Assembly: GCA_039801465.1 (NCBI GenBank) | Contig: JBDRUT010000004.1 | Coordinates: 1 to 64,000, forward strand | Reading direction: 5' to 3' | Length of the DNA stretch: 64,000 nucleotides | Source: JAOABV01 sp039801465 | Lineage (GTDB): Bacteria > Hydrothermota > Tepidihabitantia > Tepidihabitantales > CAIPLT01 | In this document: positions 9,647 to 16,876 of the stretch, piece after piece | Layout of the letters: the number at the start of each line of letters is the position of its first letter | How positions within the stretch are numbered: position 1 is the first letter of the stretch | Position numbers and translations under genes: made by a program | Notes under the pieces: generated by a model | What the model saw: only the letters and a program-made list of their open reading frames with translations | What the model was told of the DNA's origin: nothing | The model's database searches: none

Positions 9647-10040
9647 CATCCGGTTGTTGATAGTTATAAGTTTCAGTTGGAACATTTATTAGATATGCTG
9701 GTTCGATTCCAATACCTTTCATACCATGCACGACTAAAGGTGGAATGACAATAAGACAAGGATTTTGTTCGCCTAAGAAAAATTCATTTATTTCTTTATA
9801 AGTTGTTGAATTTTTGCGCTGGTCATAAAGGACTACTTTTGCCATTCCTTTAATTACCGCAAAATGGTCAGTTTGAATTTTATGGTAATGCCAGGCTTTA
9901 ATAACTTCTGGATATACCATTGAGAGATAGACTTGACCGAATTTTTGGAAGAAACTATCGTCAGCGCGAAGAATCTCCATAACTAATCCCCGTTCATCAG
10001 GAATGACTCGAAGTTTTTTAATCTCGACACCTTGAATCAT
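9585..10040 (-). CDS. dTDP-4-dehydrorhamnose 3,5-epimerase family protein
   Basis: Cupin-fold sugar-nucleotide epimerase relative. Seen: ERGLVMEILRADD near the N-terminus, the motif AWHYHKIQTDHFAVIKG with the conserved His residues, VVLYDQRK and the late IPPLVVHGMKGIG. The length of 151 aa is shorter than classical RmlC (about 180), so it belongs to the short RmlC-like group and the exact substrate is unknown. It lies 259 bp upstream of rfbB on the same strand; the gap is filled by degenerate copies of this gene's own 3' end. The stop (TGA) lies at the junction of the third and fourth repeat units. Confidence 0.82.
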   Translation of the reverse strand: MIQGVEIKKLRVIPDERGLVMEILRADDSFFQKFGQVYLSMVYPEVIKAWHYHKIQTDHFAVIKGMAKVVLYDQRKNSTTYKEINEFFLGEQNPCLIVIPPLVVHGMKGIGIEPAYLINVPTETYNYQQPDEYRIDPFDPQIPYKWELKHG

Positions 10041-10754
10041 TAATTAGTAGTTTAACCAATTAATCTAAAAAGTCAATAAGCAATGTGTCCAAGAGATACT
10101 ATACAGTTTAAGAGATTTAATTTTTATAATTGAAACCAAACCACTAATAAGTATGAAAATTGATTAACGGATAAAAGAAGAATATGCGTTCAATGTATCT
10201 CTATATAAACAACTTAAATTATAAATAATAATATTTTCAATGCGACTGAACTTATTTCAGACTTGCTAAAAAATTTTAGTCTAAAAAGAGAAGCAAAAAG
10301 TAATCTTTAGGTGTATTAATTGGATACAATTTATTATAGTAAAATTAAAATGTGTCATAATTTCTTAAATGAGGATGAGGAATTATAGATGAAGTTACAG
10401 ACGATAAACACGACAAGCGGGTACTTCGCAATTTGTGGAAGTGGATAAAGCCGATGTGCAGGCTTGCTAATTATGTGCGTTGTAATCGAATAGTGTATGT
10501 GGCATTAAACAAATATAATAACCAAATGGGAACAAGACCGATATTAAAGAAAAAATATGATGTACACATAAATCTTGATACTACTAAAACACAGAGCATT
10601 AAGAGACAATCAAAAAGATGACTTTGTTAAGATAATAATAAGACTGGAATGCAATCTAATACCTGCTATGAAGTCTAAGCCACACGACGCACAAAATATC
10701 TTTTACAGTCGGCCTGTTTGACCTGATGGATAATCGATTGGACAATACATTCTT

Positions 10755-10805
10755 CTATCTAATTGATAATCCATTGGTTAGATTAATCGTTAATCGGTTA
10801 GATAG
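10755..10805. repeat. AT-rich inverted repeat
   Basis: Arms CTATCTAA (10755-10762) and TTAGATAG (10798-10805) enclose an inner GATTAA-TCG-TTAATC hairpin. The nested symmetry suggests a cruciform or transcript hairpin; function unknown. Confidence 0.6.
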
Positions 10806-10836
10806 TCTATAAATTTGTAGTTTTGGTAGTCGGATG

Positions 10837-10891
10837 GGCAAGCCAGCGGGTTGCCGACCGGTATGCCCCTCGGCATGCCCCCTGGCTTGCC
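10837..10891. repeat. GC-rich nested inverted repeat
   Basis: Outer arms GGCAAGCCAG (10837-10846) and CTGGCTTGCC (10882-10891) pair perfectly over 10 bp. Inside, GGTATGCC (10860-10867) pairs with GGCATGCC (10872-10879) with one wobble. TTGCCGACCGG occurs twice in direct orientation around it. The base composition is far higher in GC than the surroundings, as for an inserted repeat element or a strong terminator. Confidence 0.65.
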
Positions 10892-10953
10892 GACCGGCTC
10901 GCCTATAATAAAAATTAGGCTATTATTTGATAAATAATATTGGAGCAAGCAAA

Positions 10954-11109
10954 ATGCTCGATCTTATTTTTTTTGTTATGGGTTTATTAAAAATAGGTGG
11001 TCGTTTTGTTTATCAAAAAGTTTTTTCCGAAGTTAAAAGGCAGAATTGGGTAAAGGGTCACGAAGTAAAAATGCTGAACAGAATAAATGAATTGGTATTA
11101 ACAAAGTAA
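10954..11109 (+). CDS. Small hypothetical protein opening the cassette
   Basis: Unrecognised 51-aa product. I chose ATG 10954 because GGAG (10942-10945) is eight bases upstream; the frame is open from a TTG at 10927. The N-terminal half is hydrophobic (MLDLIFFVMGLL), compatible with a membrane helix, and the rest is basic. It is the first gene of a plus-strand run that continues to 15293 with short gaps, 16 bp to the next gene. No function is proposed. Confidence 0.5.
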   Translation: MLDLIFFVMGLLKIGGRFVYQKVFSEVKRQNWVKGHEVKMLNRINELVLTK

Positions 11110-11125
11110 CAAGAAGAAAGTAATT

Positions 11126-11713
11126 ATGCCTGACGAAAATAATAAATCACGTTGGGATTATTTGGAAAAATTGCGAACCGAATTTATTTAAAAGCTGAGT
11201 AATGCTGAAGTCTCACTGACTAAAGAAGCAAAAATTACAAAAGACCGGCTGGAAAATATTCTTCAGCGTTTCGCAATGGAACGGAAATGGGTGTTCTATC
11301 CGCCCTTGGAAGGAACTTATGAGTTTAAAGCGAGTCTTTTTGTTGACGCTCGATTAGTTGTCTGGTTTTCTATTTCGCCTGGTGGAACCACCTACCTCAA
11401 TTTCAATTTTGTTATTGGTTCAATTGATAGAGAATTGCGTGCTGATGATTTTGGGACTTTATTGAGGATGAATTCAAGTGGTTTTGGCGGGTCTGCCTTC
11501 TTTTTATCCGCTCGAGAAGTTGGTGAAGGTAAATTTCTGGCGCTTGAATGGTGCTTTGTTATTACCAAAGATGCTTCGGATGAAGCAATTTTAGCAGCCT
11601 TGCACGGTTCTTTCGACACTCTATTCGCTTCCTTCCTAATGATACCATGGGAAAAAATGATGAAAATGGGAATTGATATTTTCCTATTCCCTGAAGAAAT
11701 GCAAAGGAACTGA
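11126..11713 (+). pseudogene. Hypothetical protein (WDY motif) interrupted by an in-frame stop
   Basis: From ATG 11126 the frame reads 21 codons ending TEFI, meets TAA at 11189-11191, then stays open in the same frame to 11713. The N-terminal motif (WDYLxxLxxxx, then KLS and a KE-rich helix) matches that of the next gene (WDYLGRELSKLS), so the stop sits inside one conserved domain rather than between two genes. The full product would be about 195 residues: a short helix, then a mixed alpha/beta domain with FSISPGGTTYLNFNF and FVITKDASDEAIL, vaguely like YbjN/chaperone-fold proteins (weak). An internal ATG at 11276 could yield 145 aa. Either a real nonsense mutation or a base error. Confidence 0.65.
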
Positions 11714-11717
11714 ACTA

Positions 11718-12529
11718 ATGATGTCTAATGAAGATAAAAAAAACCATTGGGATTATTTAGGAAGAGAATTGAGCAAACTCTCAAGCCCAATTCAAAATGA
11801 GGCGGAAAGAGAAAAAACGGGAAGAGACGAAGAATCTCAGTATATAACATTGATTAAACAATGTCTTGAAAACCCCTCCGAAGAAAATTTACTTAAGGCA
11901 ATAGATTTGTTCTATAATAGTGATAAAAGAGTCCTTAAATACGCAAAAGAAAGACCAAAGGAATTTATTTTTTCATTGGTATCAGCGGCTTACGGTCAAA
12001 AAGCTTCAATGAAAGTTGGTTTGAAGGAGCTGCGGAGAAATTTTTTATCGGGATAAAACAGTTCCCCCAGAATTTAATGTGTATTACTGGTTTCATTGAC
12101 GCTTTAACTCGATGTCAAAAATTTGATAACAAATCCGCAGAAATATGCTACCAGTTGTATGAGAAGGTTCTTAAAGACTATCCCGATGAATACCAAACAG
12201 GCAGTTGGTTAGCTACTCGCTTTATTGAGAAGCAACAATTTGAACTCGCTTATAAAGTAATAGAGAAGGCAATAGCAATCCATCGGAATGTCAGACCTGA
12301 GGATATAAATATACGGGCTGACATGTTATGTCTTAAAGCTGGAGCAATTCTATCAAATCCAAAAATGGATGACCCAATAAATTTTTATTGGACGGTAAAT
12401 AAAGTCGTTGAGGCAAAAACAGCACTTGAAGAGGCCCTCAAATTGAAACCAGCACTGTTTTTATCTGAAGAAATTAGAAAGGTTATGAAATGCCTAGAGA
12501 CTTTTCTGAGTCTTGAAAGGAGTGAATAA
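11718..12529 (+). pseudogene. TPR-like hypothetical protein with a frameshift
   Basis: Two frames, 11718-12056 and 12077-12529, join into one protein of about 270 aa if one base is restored near the T-run at 12020-12022: MKVG then continues as FEGAAEKFFIGIKQFPQNL, which leads straight into the second frame. The start at 11718 follows AAAGGAAC. The N-terminus shares the WDYLGRELSKLS motif with the preceding gene. The C-terminal part is helical with TPR-like spacing (AEICYQLYEKVLKDYP, LAYKVIEKAIAI, AKTALEEALKLKPAL). The next gene starts immediately after the stop. As given the gene is broken; sequencing error is an equal possibility. Function unknown. Confidence 0.7.
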
Positions 12530-12862
12530 ATGCCTCTGTATAAATTGAATGATTTGAAGCTTTATAAACATAGTATAATAAGAGCAGAACCACATCCCGA
12601 TATGCTATCGGTAAGTTTTCATTTCTCCAGGCCCCTTAAAACTGCTGCGATAAAGAGCTGTAATCCTCACGGAAATGGAATTCGTTTAATGGCTTGGCTG
12701 TATGATTTAGAGACACCAAATCTCTATCCTTTGAACGGCAGAGTGGTTTTTCGTTGCGGGAGATATGAGATGGTTACAGATAAAAATCCAAACGACCCTA
12801 TAGGCGAAGTATGGATTTCGTATCCACCGGCACGGGTGGAAAAAATACGAGAATATGATTAA
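12530..12862 (+). CDS. Hypothetical protein, 110 aa
   Basis: Not recognised. The ATG follows the previous stop directly (TAA-ATG) with AAAGGAGTG upstream, indicating translational coupling. The product is soluble and rich in beta-prone residues, with Pro- and His-containing loops (RAEPHPDMLSVSFHFSRP, SCNPHGNGIRLMAW), and ends in a Pro-Ala-Arg segment. There is no signal peptide, membrane helix or known catalytic motif. Its place in the cassette between TPR-like proteins suggests a structural or binding partner; that is inference. Confidence 0.7.
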   Translation: MPLYKLNDLKLYKHSIIRAEPHPDMLSVSFHFSRPLKTAAIKSCNPHGNGIRLMAWLYDLETPNLYPLNGRVVFRCGRYEMVTDKNPNDPIGEVWISYPPARVEKIREYD

Positions 12863-12890
12863 AAAATATCCAAATTAAGGAGGTACAAAA

Positions 12891-13634
12891 ATGGCAAATA
12901 ACAAACTTCAACCCGTGGTTCTCAATGATTATAACGAAAAATACGGAGAAAAGAACCTACCGTACGCTTGGGAAGAAGCAGTTCAGCTTTTCCAAGAGCT
13001 ATATATCCCACCTTTTGAATCAGGTGGCTACGGATATGTAATTCAAGAGCTTGAGAAGGGAGTAATGAAGAAAGTAACTACAAACCCCGAAAAAATGGAT
13101 GAACTGGATTTAGTAAAATTATATTTAGTCGGTAAATCCCATCTTGCACTTGGGAATGAGGAGGCAGCAATTCGTTGTTTCAAAATCATCCAAAGCCAAA
13201 TCGGCTTTCAAAAATACATCTTACCGGAATATCATAAGTATCTTGTTTTTGCCATTGATGAGCTTGAGAATCTCGTCAAAACCTTAGGATATGATAGTGT
13301 CAATTCAGTAATAATTCCTAAAGTTGAAAGCCCGGCCACTAGATCTGAAGAGAAGAGGGGTTGTTTTATTGCTACAGCAGTTTACGGTTCACCGATGGCA
13401 AAAGAGGTTAATTTGCTTCAATGCTTTCGAGATGAAATTCTTCTTAAATTCATCTTAGGGAGATTCTTTGTTTCGACTTACTATCTCTTTTCTCCACTGA
13501 TTGCGAAAGTTATATCTGGTAGCGATTTACTGCGGAATGTTGTAAGAACTTTGATAATTTCTCCTTTATTAAGGATAGAAAAACGAAAGTTAGCAAAAAA
13601 TGAAAAAAAATTGAATGAAGAAAGAGGTGATTAA
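12891..13634 (+). CDS. TPR-like protein with a CFI-box C-terminal domain
   Basis: The 247-aa product starts after a strong AAGGAGG. Residues about 55-120 look like TPR-type helices (LVKLYLVGKSHLALGNEEAAIRCFKII). From about residue 158 it carries the hallmark CFIATAVYGSPMAKEV, then LLQCFRDEILL, GRFFVSTYYLFSPLIA and a hydrophobic stretch, followed by a highly charged tail. This matches the CFI-box-CTERM domain, known at the C-terminus of many unrelated bacterial proteins and suspected to be a sorting or membrane-association signal; the mechanism is unknown. It is the most recognisable gene of the cassette. Confidence 0.8.
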   Translation: MANNKLQPVVLNDYNEKYGEKNLPYAWEEAVQLFQELYIPPFESGGYGYVIQELEKGVMKKVTTNPEKMDELDLVKLYLVGKSHLALGNEEAAIRCFKIIQSQIGFQKYILPEYHKYLVFAIDELENLVKTLGYDSVNSVIIPKVESPATRSEEKRGCFIATAVYGSPMAKEVNLLQCFRDEILLKFILGRFFVSTYYLFSPLIAKVISGSDLLRNVVRTLIISPLLRIEKRKLAKNEKKLNEERGD

Positions 13635-13636
13635 AA

Positions 13637-14044
13637 ATGAACCAAATAATTGTACCCAAAGATGGTCTTCAATTTATTAGCGAAGACGGCAGAGTTTTGT
13701 TAGTAATTCATCCGTCTGAAGATAAACTCGGATTATTTATTTGTAATAATCAAGGGACACCAGTTATCAATATGGTCGCTTCAAAAGATGGCGGTATATT
13801 AGGTGTTGCTGATGGTCGGGGAAAACCTGTCGCATTAATGAGACCTGAGAAAGAAGGCGGTCATTTAGTAATTTTTAATAACCAAGACAAAGTTGTTGCC
13901 AGAATTCTAGCTCATGAAAATGGTGGTGGTTTAATTATTTTTAATAACCAGGAAAAAATTGTGGAAATCTTGGCAGTGAATAAGTATGGCGACGGCAGGT
14001 TAGTAATTACCAACAATAGTGGCGAAGTGATTTTTGAAAAATAA
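13637..14044 (+). CDS. Repeat protein of five ~22-residue units
   Basis: The 135-aa product is built almost wholly of a 22-residue repeat with a pattern like hhIFNNQxKhVxxhhAxxxGG; examples start at GLFICNNQGTPV, ILGVADGRGKPV, HLVIFNNQDKVV, GLIIFNNQEKIV and RLVITNNSGEV. Regular beta-strand/turn alternation with Asn-Asn and Gly-Gly turns suggests a small beta-solenoid or sandwich. There is no signal peptide or transmembrane segment. It starts 3 bp after the CFI-box gene, so the two are almost certainly co-translated. The family was not recognised. Confidence 0.75.
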   Translation: MNQIIVPKDGLQFISEDGRVLLVIHPSEDKLGLFICNNQGTPVINMVASKDGGILGVADGRGKPVALMRPEKEGGHLVIFNNQDKVVARILAHENGGGLIIFNNQEKIVEILAVNKYGDGRLVITNNSGEVIFEK

Positions 14045-14057
14045 GTTAGGAGGAATT

Positions 14058-14524
14058 ATGCTTACTGAAACTGAAAATTTTTTAATTGCACTAACTCAAA
14101 AAAGTGATTTTATATCAAAAGAGATAATCAATGAGTTAGAAAAAAATTAGAAACAGAAGGAAGGAAAGAGAGCGTGGATAAAATTTTAGACTTAAAATTT
14201 CTCATGACAAAATGTCCTAACTGCGATACAACAGGTTGGTTTAAGTTATACCCGCTCGGACGCTGTTACCATCCAGATTGTGGTTGGTCTTGGTATATAA
14301 ATCCGCTTCGGTATTTAGGATGTCAAGTAGTCAAAGCATTTATGGCTTCAGGTCATTATGCTGGAAAAGAAATCGAAAGAGATAAAAGAGCAGGTGAGCA
14401 AGGTTGTTTTTGGTTAGCTTTAACAGCTATTTTTTCGTTTCTTTTAGCAATTGTTTTTTTGTTACCATTTGCTATTATTTCTACTTTAATTCAAATGATT
14501 TTTTATTTCACACAAAAAAAGTAA
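14058..14524 (+). pseudogene. Zinc-ribbon membrane protein split by a frameshift at an A7 run
   Basis: A 30-codon ORF (14058-14150) with a perfect AGGAGG upstream ends just after A7 (14140-14146). The -1 frame continues without a break into the ORF called from GTG 14174. A -1 shift gives INELEKKLETEGRKES then VDKILDLKFLM, a coherent helix, and a product of about 155 aa. The downstream part has a zinc ribbon (CPNC ... CYHPDC) and C-terminal hydrophobic segments (LALTAIFSFLLAIVFLLP), so probably membrane-anchored. Possible explanations are programmed -1 frameshifting or polymerase slippage at A7, a real mutation, or a homopolymer error. The 116-aa form may also be made from GTG 14174. Confidence 0.65.
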
Positions 14525-14544
14525 AAGTAAAGGAATCGGTATAA

Positions 14545-14826
14545 ATGCCAATATTTTGTCCAATATGCGGCGATCCCTATAAACTAGAGGGACTGTATCC
14601 TTGCCCAATATGCGAGGGAAGAGGTTGTGTTGCATGTAAAGGCATAGGCAAGATGTGTTATTATTGTGCCAAAAATATAAGGGAACATAAGACTAAAACT
14701 GACAAGGACTTTTCCTCTTCGAACGATACTGATACCCCATGGTGGGTTTCAATACTTTTAAGTGCCGGTCTTATTGGACTATATGTTTTGCTCTATTTTT
14801 TGGTATGTAAAGGTGCATGCCGATAA
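14545..14826 (+). CDS. Small multi-CxxC zinc-finger membrane protein
   Basis: The 93-aa product has four CxxC pairs in its first 45 residues (FCPIC, PCPIC, GCVAC, MCYYC), spaced like a rubredoxin- or DnaJ-type zinc finger with the GxG-rich linker EGRGCVACKGIG. A charged Ser/Asp-rich linker follows, then one C-terminal hydrophobic helix (WVSILLSAGLIGLYVLLYFLV). It resembles the preceding zinc-ribbon protein in layout. Start ATG 14545 follows AAAGGAATC. Probably an anchored metal-binding protein; role unknown. Confidence 0.75.
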   Translation: MPIFCPICGDPYKLEGLYPCPICEGRGCVACKGIGKMCYYCAKNIREHKTKTDKDFSSSNDTDTPWWVSILLSAGLIGLYVLLYFLVCKGACR

Positions 14827-14866
14827 TATAAAATATAATATGAGACTTTGAAGGGAGGTGATAATA

Positions 14867-15037
14867 ATGGCGACGATAACATCAAAAGATAGATGTAAGG
14901 ATTGCAAACATTGCAGAGTTTGGTCCGTTGACCATACAAAGGCGACGTGTACCCTTTACAATGAAGAAGGCTTCCATCCTGATAGACCTGTTCCAGCAAA
15001 ATGTGTTGGACAAGTAGGAAGGAAGTTTTTAGACTAA
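14867..15037 (+). CDS. Small Cys-rich protein, 56 aa
   Basis: The start at ATG 14867 is set by an excellent AAGGGAGGTG (14851-14860). The product contains CKDCKHC, then single Cys residues in ATCTLYN and AKCVGQVG: a five-Cys pattern reminiscent of a treble-clef or iron-sulfur knuckle. No membrane helix. It precedes another small Cys protein in the same cassette. Not recognised as a family. Confidence 0.65.
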   Translation: MATITSKDRCKDCKHCRVWSVDHTKATCTLYNEEGFHPDRPVPAKCVGQVGRKFLD

Positions 15038-15095
15038 AAAATAACTTTAAACCGCGACGAAAAGGTAATTTTATGTAGGTAGAAAGGAGGATACA

Positions 15096-15293
15096 ATGAA
15101 AGGTACAATGTGTCCATTTTCGTGGGTTTCTAAAACCAAATACGAAATAATTCCCGAAAAGAAAGGATGCTTAGGTATAGGTGCAACTCCGGAACAAAAG
15201 ATACCTTACGATGTTTGGGAACCAACTGATTGTGTCAGAGAAAAGTGTAAATTATGGGATACGACAAAGAACGATTGCTCGTTAGCAAAATAA
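15096..15293 (+). CDS. Small Cys-containing protein, 65 aa
   Basis: The start ATG 15096 follows AAAGGAGG. Five Cys residues are seen (TMCPFSW, KGCLGIG, DCVREKCKLW and DCSLAK). It is a compact, probably metal-binding protein of unknown role, the last gene of the cassette before the strong hairpin at 15304-15330. Confidence 0.65.
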   Translation: MKGTMCPFSWVSKTKYEIIPEKKGCLGIGATPEQKIPYDVWEPTDCVREKCKLWDTTKNDCSLAK

Positions 15294-15303
15294 CTAAACA
15301 AAA

Positions 15304-15330
15304 AGTAGGGCAGGTCAAACCTGCCCTACT
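15304..15330 (+). terminator. Strong hairpin, probable terminator of the cassette
   Basis: AGTAGGGCAGGT (15304-15315) and ACCTGCCCTACT (15319-15330) pair perfectly over 12 bp with a 3-nt loop, ten bases after the last cassette gene. Only a weak T-run follows (TGTAACTTTT), so termination is likely but not certain; the symmetry would also work for the other strand. Confidence 0.7.
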
Positions 15331-15347
15331 TGTAACTTTTAAAAAAG

Positions 15348-15554
15348 ATGAAAAAACTCATTATAGTAGCAATAAGGTTATATCAGCGATGTTTTTCAAA
15401 ATATATTTCAGCAGGCCAATGTCGCTTCACACCTACCTGTTCAGAATTCGCCATATTAGCACTAATGAAATATAGCCTGCCTAGTGCTATCAGATTAACA
15501 ATTATGAGGCTTCTTAAGTGTCGGTATCCTTACAAGGGGGTACATCTGCCATGA
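15348..15554 (+). CDS. YidD-like membrane insertion factor, second copy
   Basis: The 68-aa product matches the YidD core: amphipathic N-terminus LIIVAIRLYQRCFSKYI, the diagnostic CRFTPTCSEFAI, then LTIMRLLKCRYPYKGV. It is shorter and more divergent than the yidD at 16877-17113 and lies outside the rpmH-yidC cluster, just after the cassette hairpin. YidD peptides assist insertion of inner-membrane proteins together with YidC. Whether this copy works is unknown. There is no clear ribosome binding site (TTTTAAAAAAGATG). Confidence 0.75.
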   Translation: MKKLIIVAIRLYQRCFSKYISAGQCRFTPTCSEFAILALMKYSLPSAIRLTIMRLLKCRYPYKGVHLP

Positions 15555-15564
15555 TAATAAGATT

Positions 15565-15916
15565 ATGAAAAAGCTCAGTAAACATGGCAAAGAATGTTGA
15601 TGTCGCAACAACTTAAAAAGACAAAGTAAAAGCGTAAGCTCTAAAGAAACAAAATAGCAAAAGCAAAGAAGAGTTACTCGCTAGGGGGCAGAAGAGTTTA
15701 TCAGATTTTAAGTATCCCAATAATTATCTGGTTCACTTCTCAAACATCAACTGCTCTAATAATGAAATATGTCCGCATTGTGCTGACCAATTTGGAAATA
15801 AGGTTCAGTGGCCAATATGGTATCCACTACAAAGCCCTAATTCTACCACTAATTTATCAAACATTATCGGCACAAACTTTCGAATCTCATCGTTTATATC
15901 AGGCATTTATTTTTAG
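15565..15916 (+). pseudogene. Possible decayed coding remnant
   Basis: From ATG 15565 a basic reading frame (MKKLSKHGKEC) meets TGA within 12 codons. A second frame is open from 15638 to 15916 without an initiator and reads like protein (YPNNYLVHFSNI, ICPHCADQFGNKVQWPIWYP), including one CxxC. The pieces lie in different frames, so this would be a gene broken at least twice. The evidence is only the protein-like composition; it may be chance. Confidence 0.3.
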
Positions 15917-15972
15917 GATATTTAGGAGGTATCTGATAGTTATGTGTTTAATGTTTCTATATTGAGTACTTT

Positions 15973-15990
15973 GCGAAAGTCAATTTTCGC
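15973..15990. repeat. Dispersed 18-bp palindromic repeat, copy 1
   Basis: GCGAAAGTCAATTTTCGC folds as GCGAAA/TTTCGC. Near-identical intergenic copies occur at 22559-22574 (reverse orientation) and 27006-27022, with a diverged one near 49015-49030. Confidence 0.65.
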
Positions 15991-16168
15991 TATTGATCTA
16001 AGCGGTCTTTTTTGATTAAACAAAAGTCCGTATCGGATGAGCGCATTGGTCTATGATTTCGTAAATAAAAATCCGCGTCGGATATCGAACGAATCACTGA
16101 ATTTACTTTTGTTTTTCTGAGACTTCAGTGTTTTCCGTTTCTCTTTTTAGATTTTTCTAATATAAATC

Positions 16169-16196
16169 TTGACATTTATATTAAATGCTATATAAT
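16169..16196 (+). promoter_or_regulatory. Strong sigma70-type promoter of rpmH
   Basis: Perfect TTGACA (16169-16174), 16-bp spacer, perfect TATAAT (16191-16196). Transcription would start near 16203, only a few bases before the rpmH ATG at 16207, so the mRNA would be nearly leaderless. Confidence 0.85.
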
Positions 16197-16206
16197 AGCA
16201 ATAACT

Positions 16207-16344
16207 ATGCCAAAAAGAACATATCAGCCTTCAAATATAAAGAGAAAGCGGACGCATGGTTTTCGCGCCCGAATGTCATCGCATTGGGGCAGAAAAGTTT
16301 TACAACGGCGTCGAAAAAAAGGCCGCAAAAGATTGACTGTTTGA
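16207..16344 (+). CDS. rpmH: 50S ribosomal protein L34
   Basis: The 45-aa product MPKRTYQPSNIKRKRTHGF...RKKGRKRLTV is unmistakable L34, a small basic protein of the large ribosomal subunit. It was too short for routine ORF calling and was found by eye. There is no Shine-Dalgarno between the promoter and ATG, consistent with a leaderless or near-leaderless transcript. It opens the classical rpmH-rnpA-yidD-yidC-jag-mnmE cluster. Confidence 0.96.
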   Translation: MPKRTYQPSNIKRKRTHGFRARMSSHWGRKVLQRRRKKGRKRLTV

Positions 16345-16356
16345 ACTAGGTTTGAG

Positions 16357-16392
16357 AACCTATATCCATTAAATGCGACCCAGATATAGGTT
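16357..16392 (+). terminator. Hairpin between rpmH and rnpA
   Basis: AACCTATAT (16357-16365) pairs perfectly with ATATAGGTT (16384-16392) around an 18-nt loop, followed by TTTTG. It could act as a partial terminator that lowers rnpA relative to rpmH, or as a processing site. Confidence 0.55.
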
Positions 16393-16434
16393 TTGCTCTC
16401 TTAAAATACAGACTGCTTTGATAAAATACCTAGA

Positions 16435-16851
16435 ATGGTTCAAAAGAATAATGGTGCGATACAGACAAATCTGATACAGATAAATAAGAAATTACGAAAA
16501 AGTGAGATTCTGTCAACCCGAAAAGAATTTAATACAGTGCTTAAAGATGGTAAAGTAGTGAGCAGTCAATCCTTGTCAGTTTATTTTACGAATGGGCCGA
16601 ATCGCAGAATTGCATTTTTAGTGCCAAAGGATGTGGCGCGAAACGCAGTAGTACGCAATCGGCTTAAACGGTATCTGCGAGAGATTTATCGTAATCACAA
16701 AGATGAGTTTGCGGTTAACTATTGGTATATTGTAAAAGCGCGTACTCCCGCAATCAAAAAGTCGCTGACCGAATTAAAATCTGAGTTAATTGAATTAGTG
16801 AAAAAAGTCGATAATACAAATGTTAAAAATGCAATGGTATGCGAAACATAG
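16435..16851 (+). CDS. rnpA: Ribonuclease P protein component
   Basis: Protein subunit of RNase P, which helps the catalytic RNA trim tRNA 5' ends. Seen: the N-terminal LRKSEILSTRKEFNTVLKDGK, central RIAFLVPKDVARNAVVRNRLKRYLREIYR (the RNR signature) and late YWYIVKARTPA. At 138 aa it carries about 20 residues more at the N-terminus than usual; a later start is possible, but no ribosome binding site decides it. Genome position after rpmH is canonical. Confidence 0.93.
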   Translation: MVQKNNGAIQTNLIQINKKLRKSEILSTRKEFNTVLKDGKVVSSQSLSVYFTNGPNRRIAFLVPKDVARNAVVRNRLKRYLREIYRNHKDEFAVNYWYIVKARTPAIKKSLTELKSELIELVKKVDNTNVKNAMVCET

Positions 16852-16876
16852 ATAATGACAAACACAGTAAAGATGA

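Larger units (their letters stand above)
10041..10953. other. Intergenic with palindromic elements
   Basis: A 0.9-kb stretch between divergent transcription units with no convincing gene. It holds two nested palindromes, one AT-rich (10755-10805) and one GC-rich (10837-10891), listed separately, and a small AGGC-type hairpin (about 10910-10920) before the next gene. A 62-codon open frame at 10433-10621 has no ribosome binding site and no recognisable sequence, so it is not called. Confidence 0.6.

Noticed and set aside
10433..10621. 62-codon plus-strand ORF
   Set aside because: No ribosome binding site, no recognisable motif, composition like random AT-rich sequence.
15762..15965. 67-codon ORF
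   Set aside because: Overlaps a more protein-like frame with a CxxC; neither has good start signals, so only a low-confidence remnant is reported.
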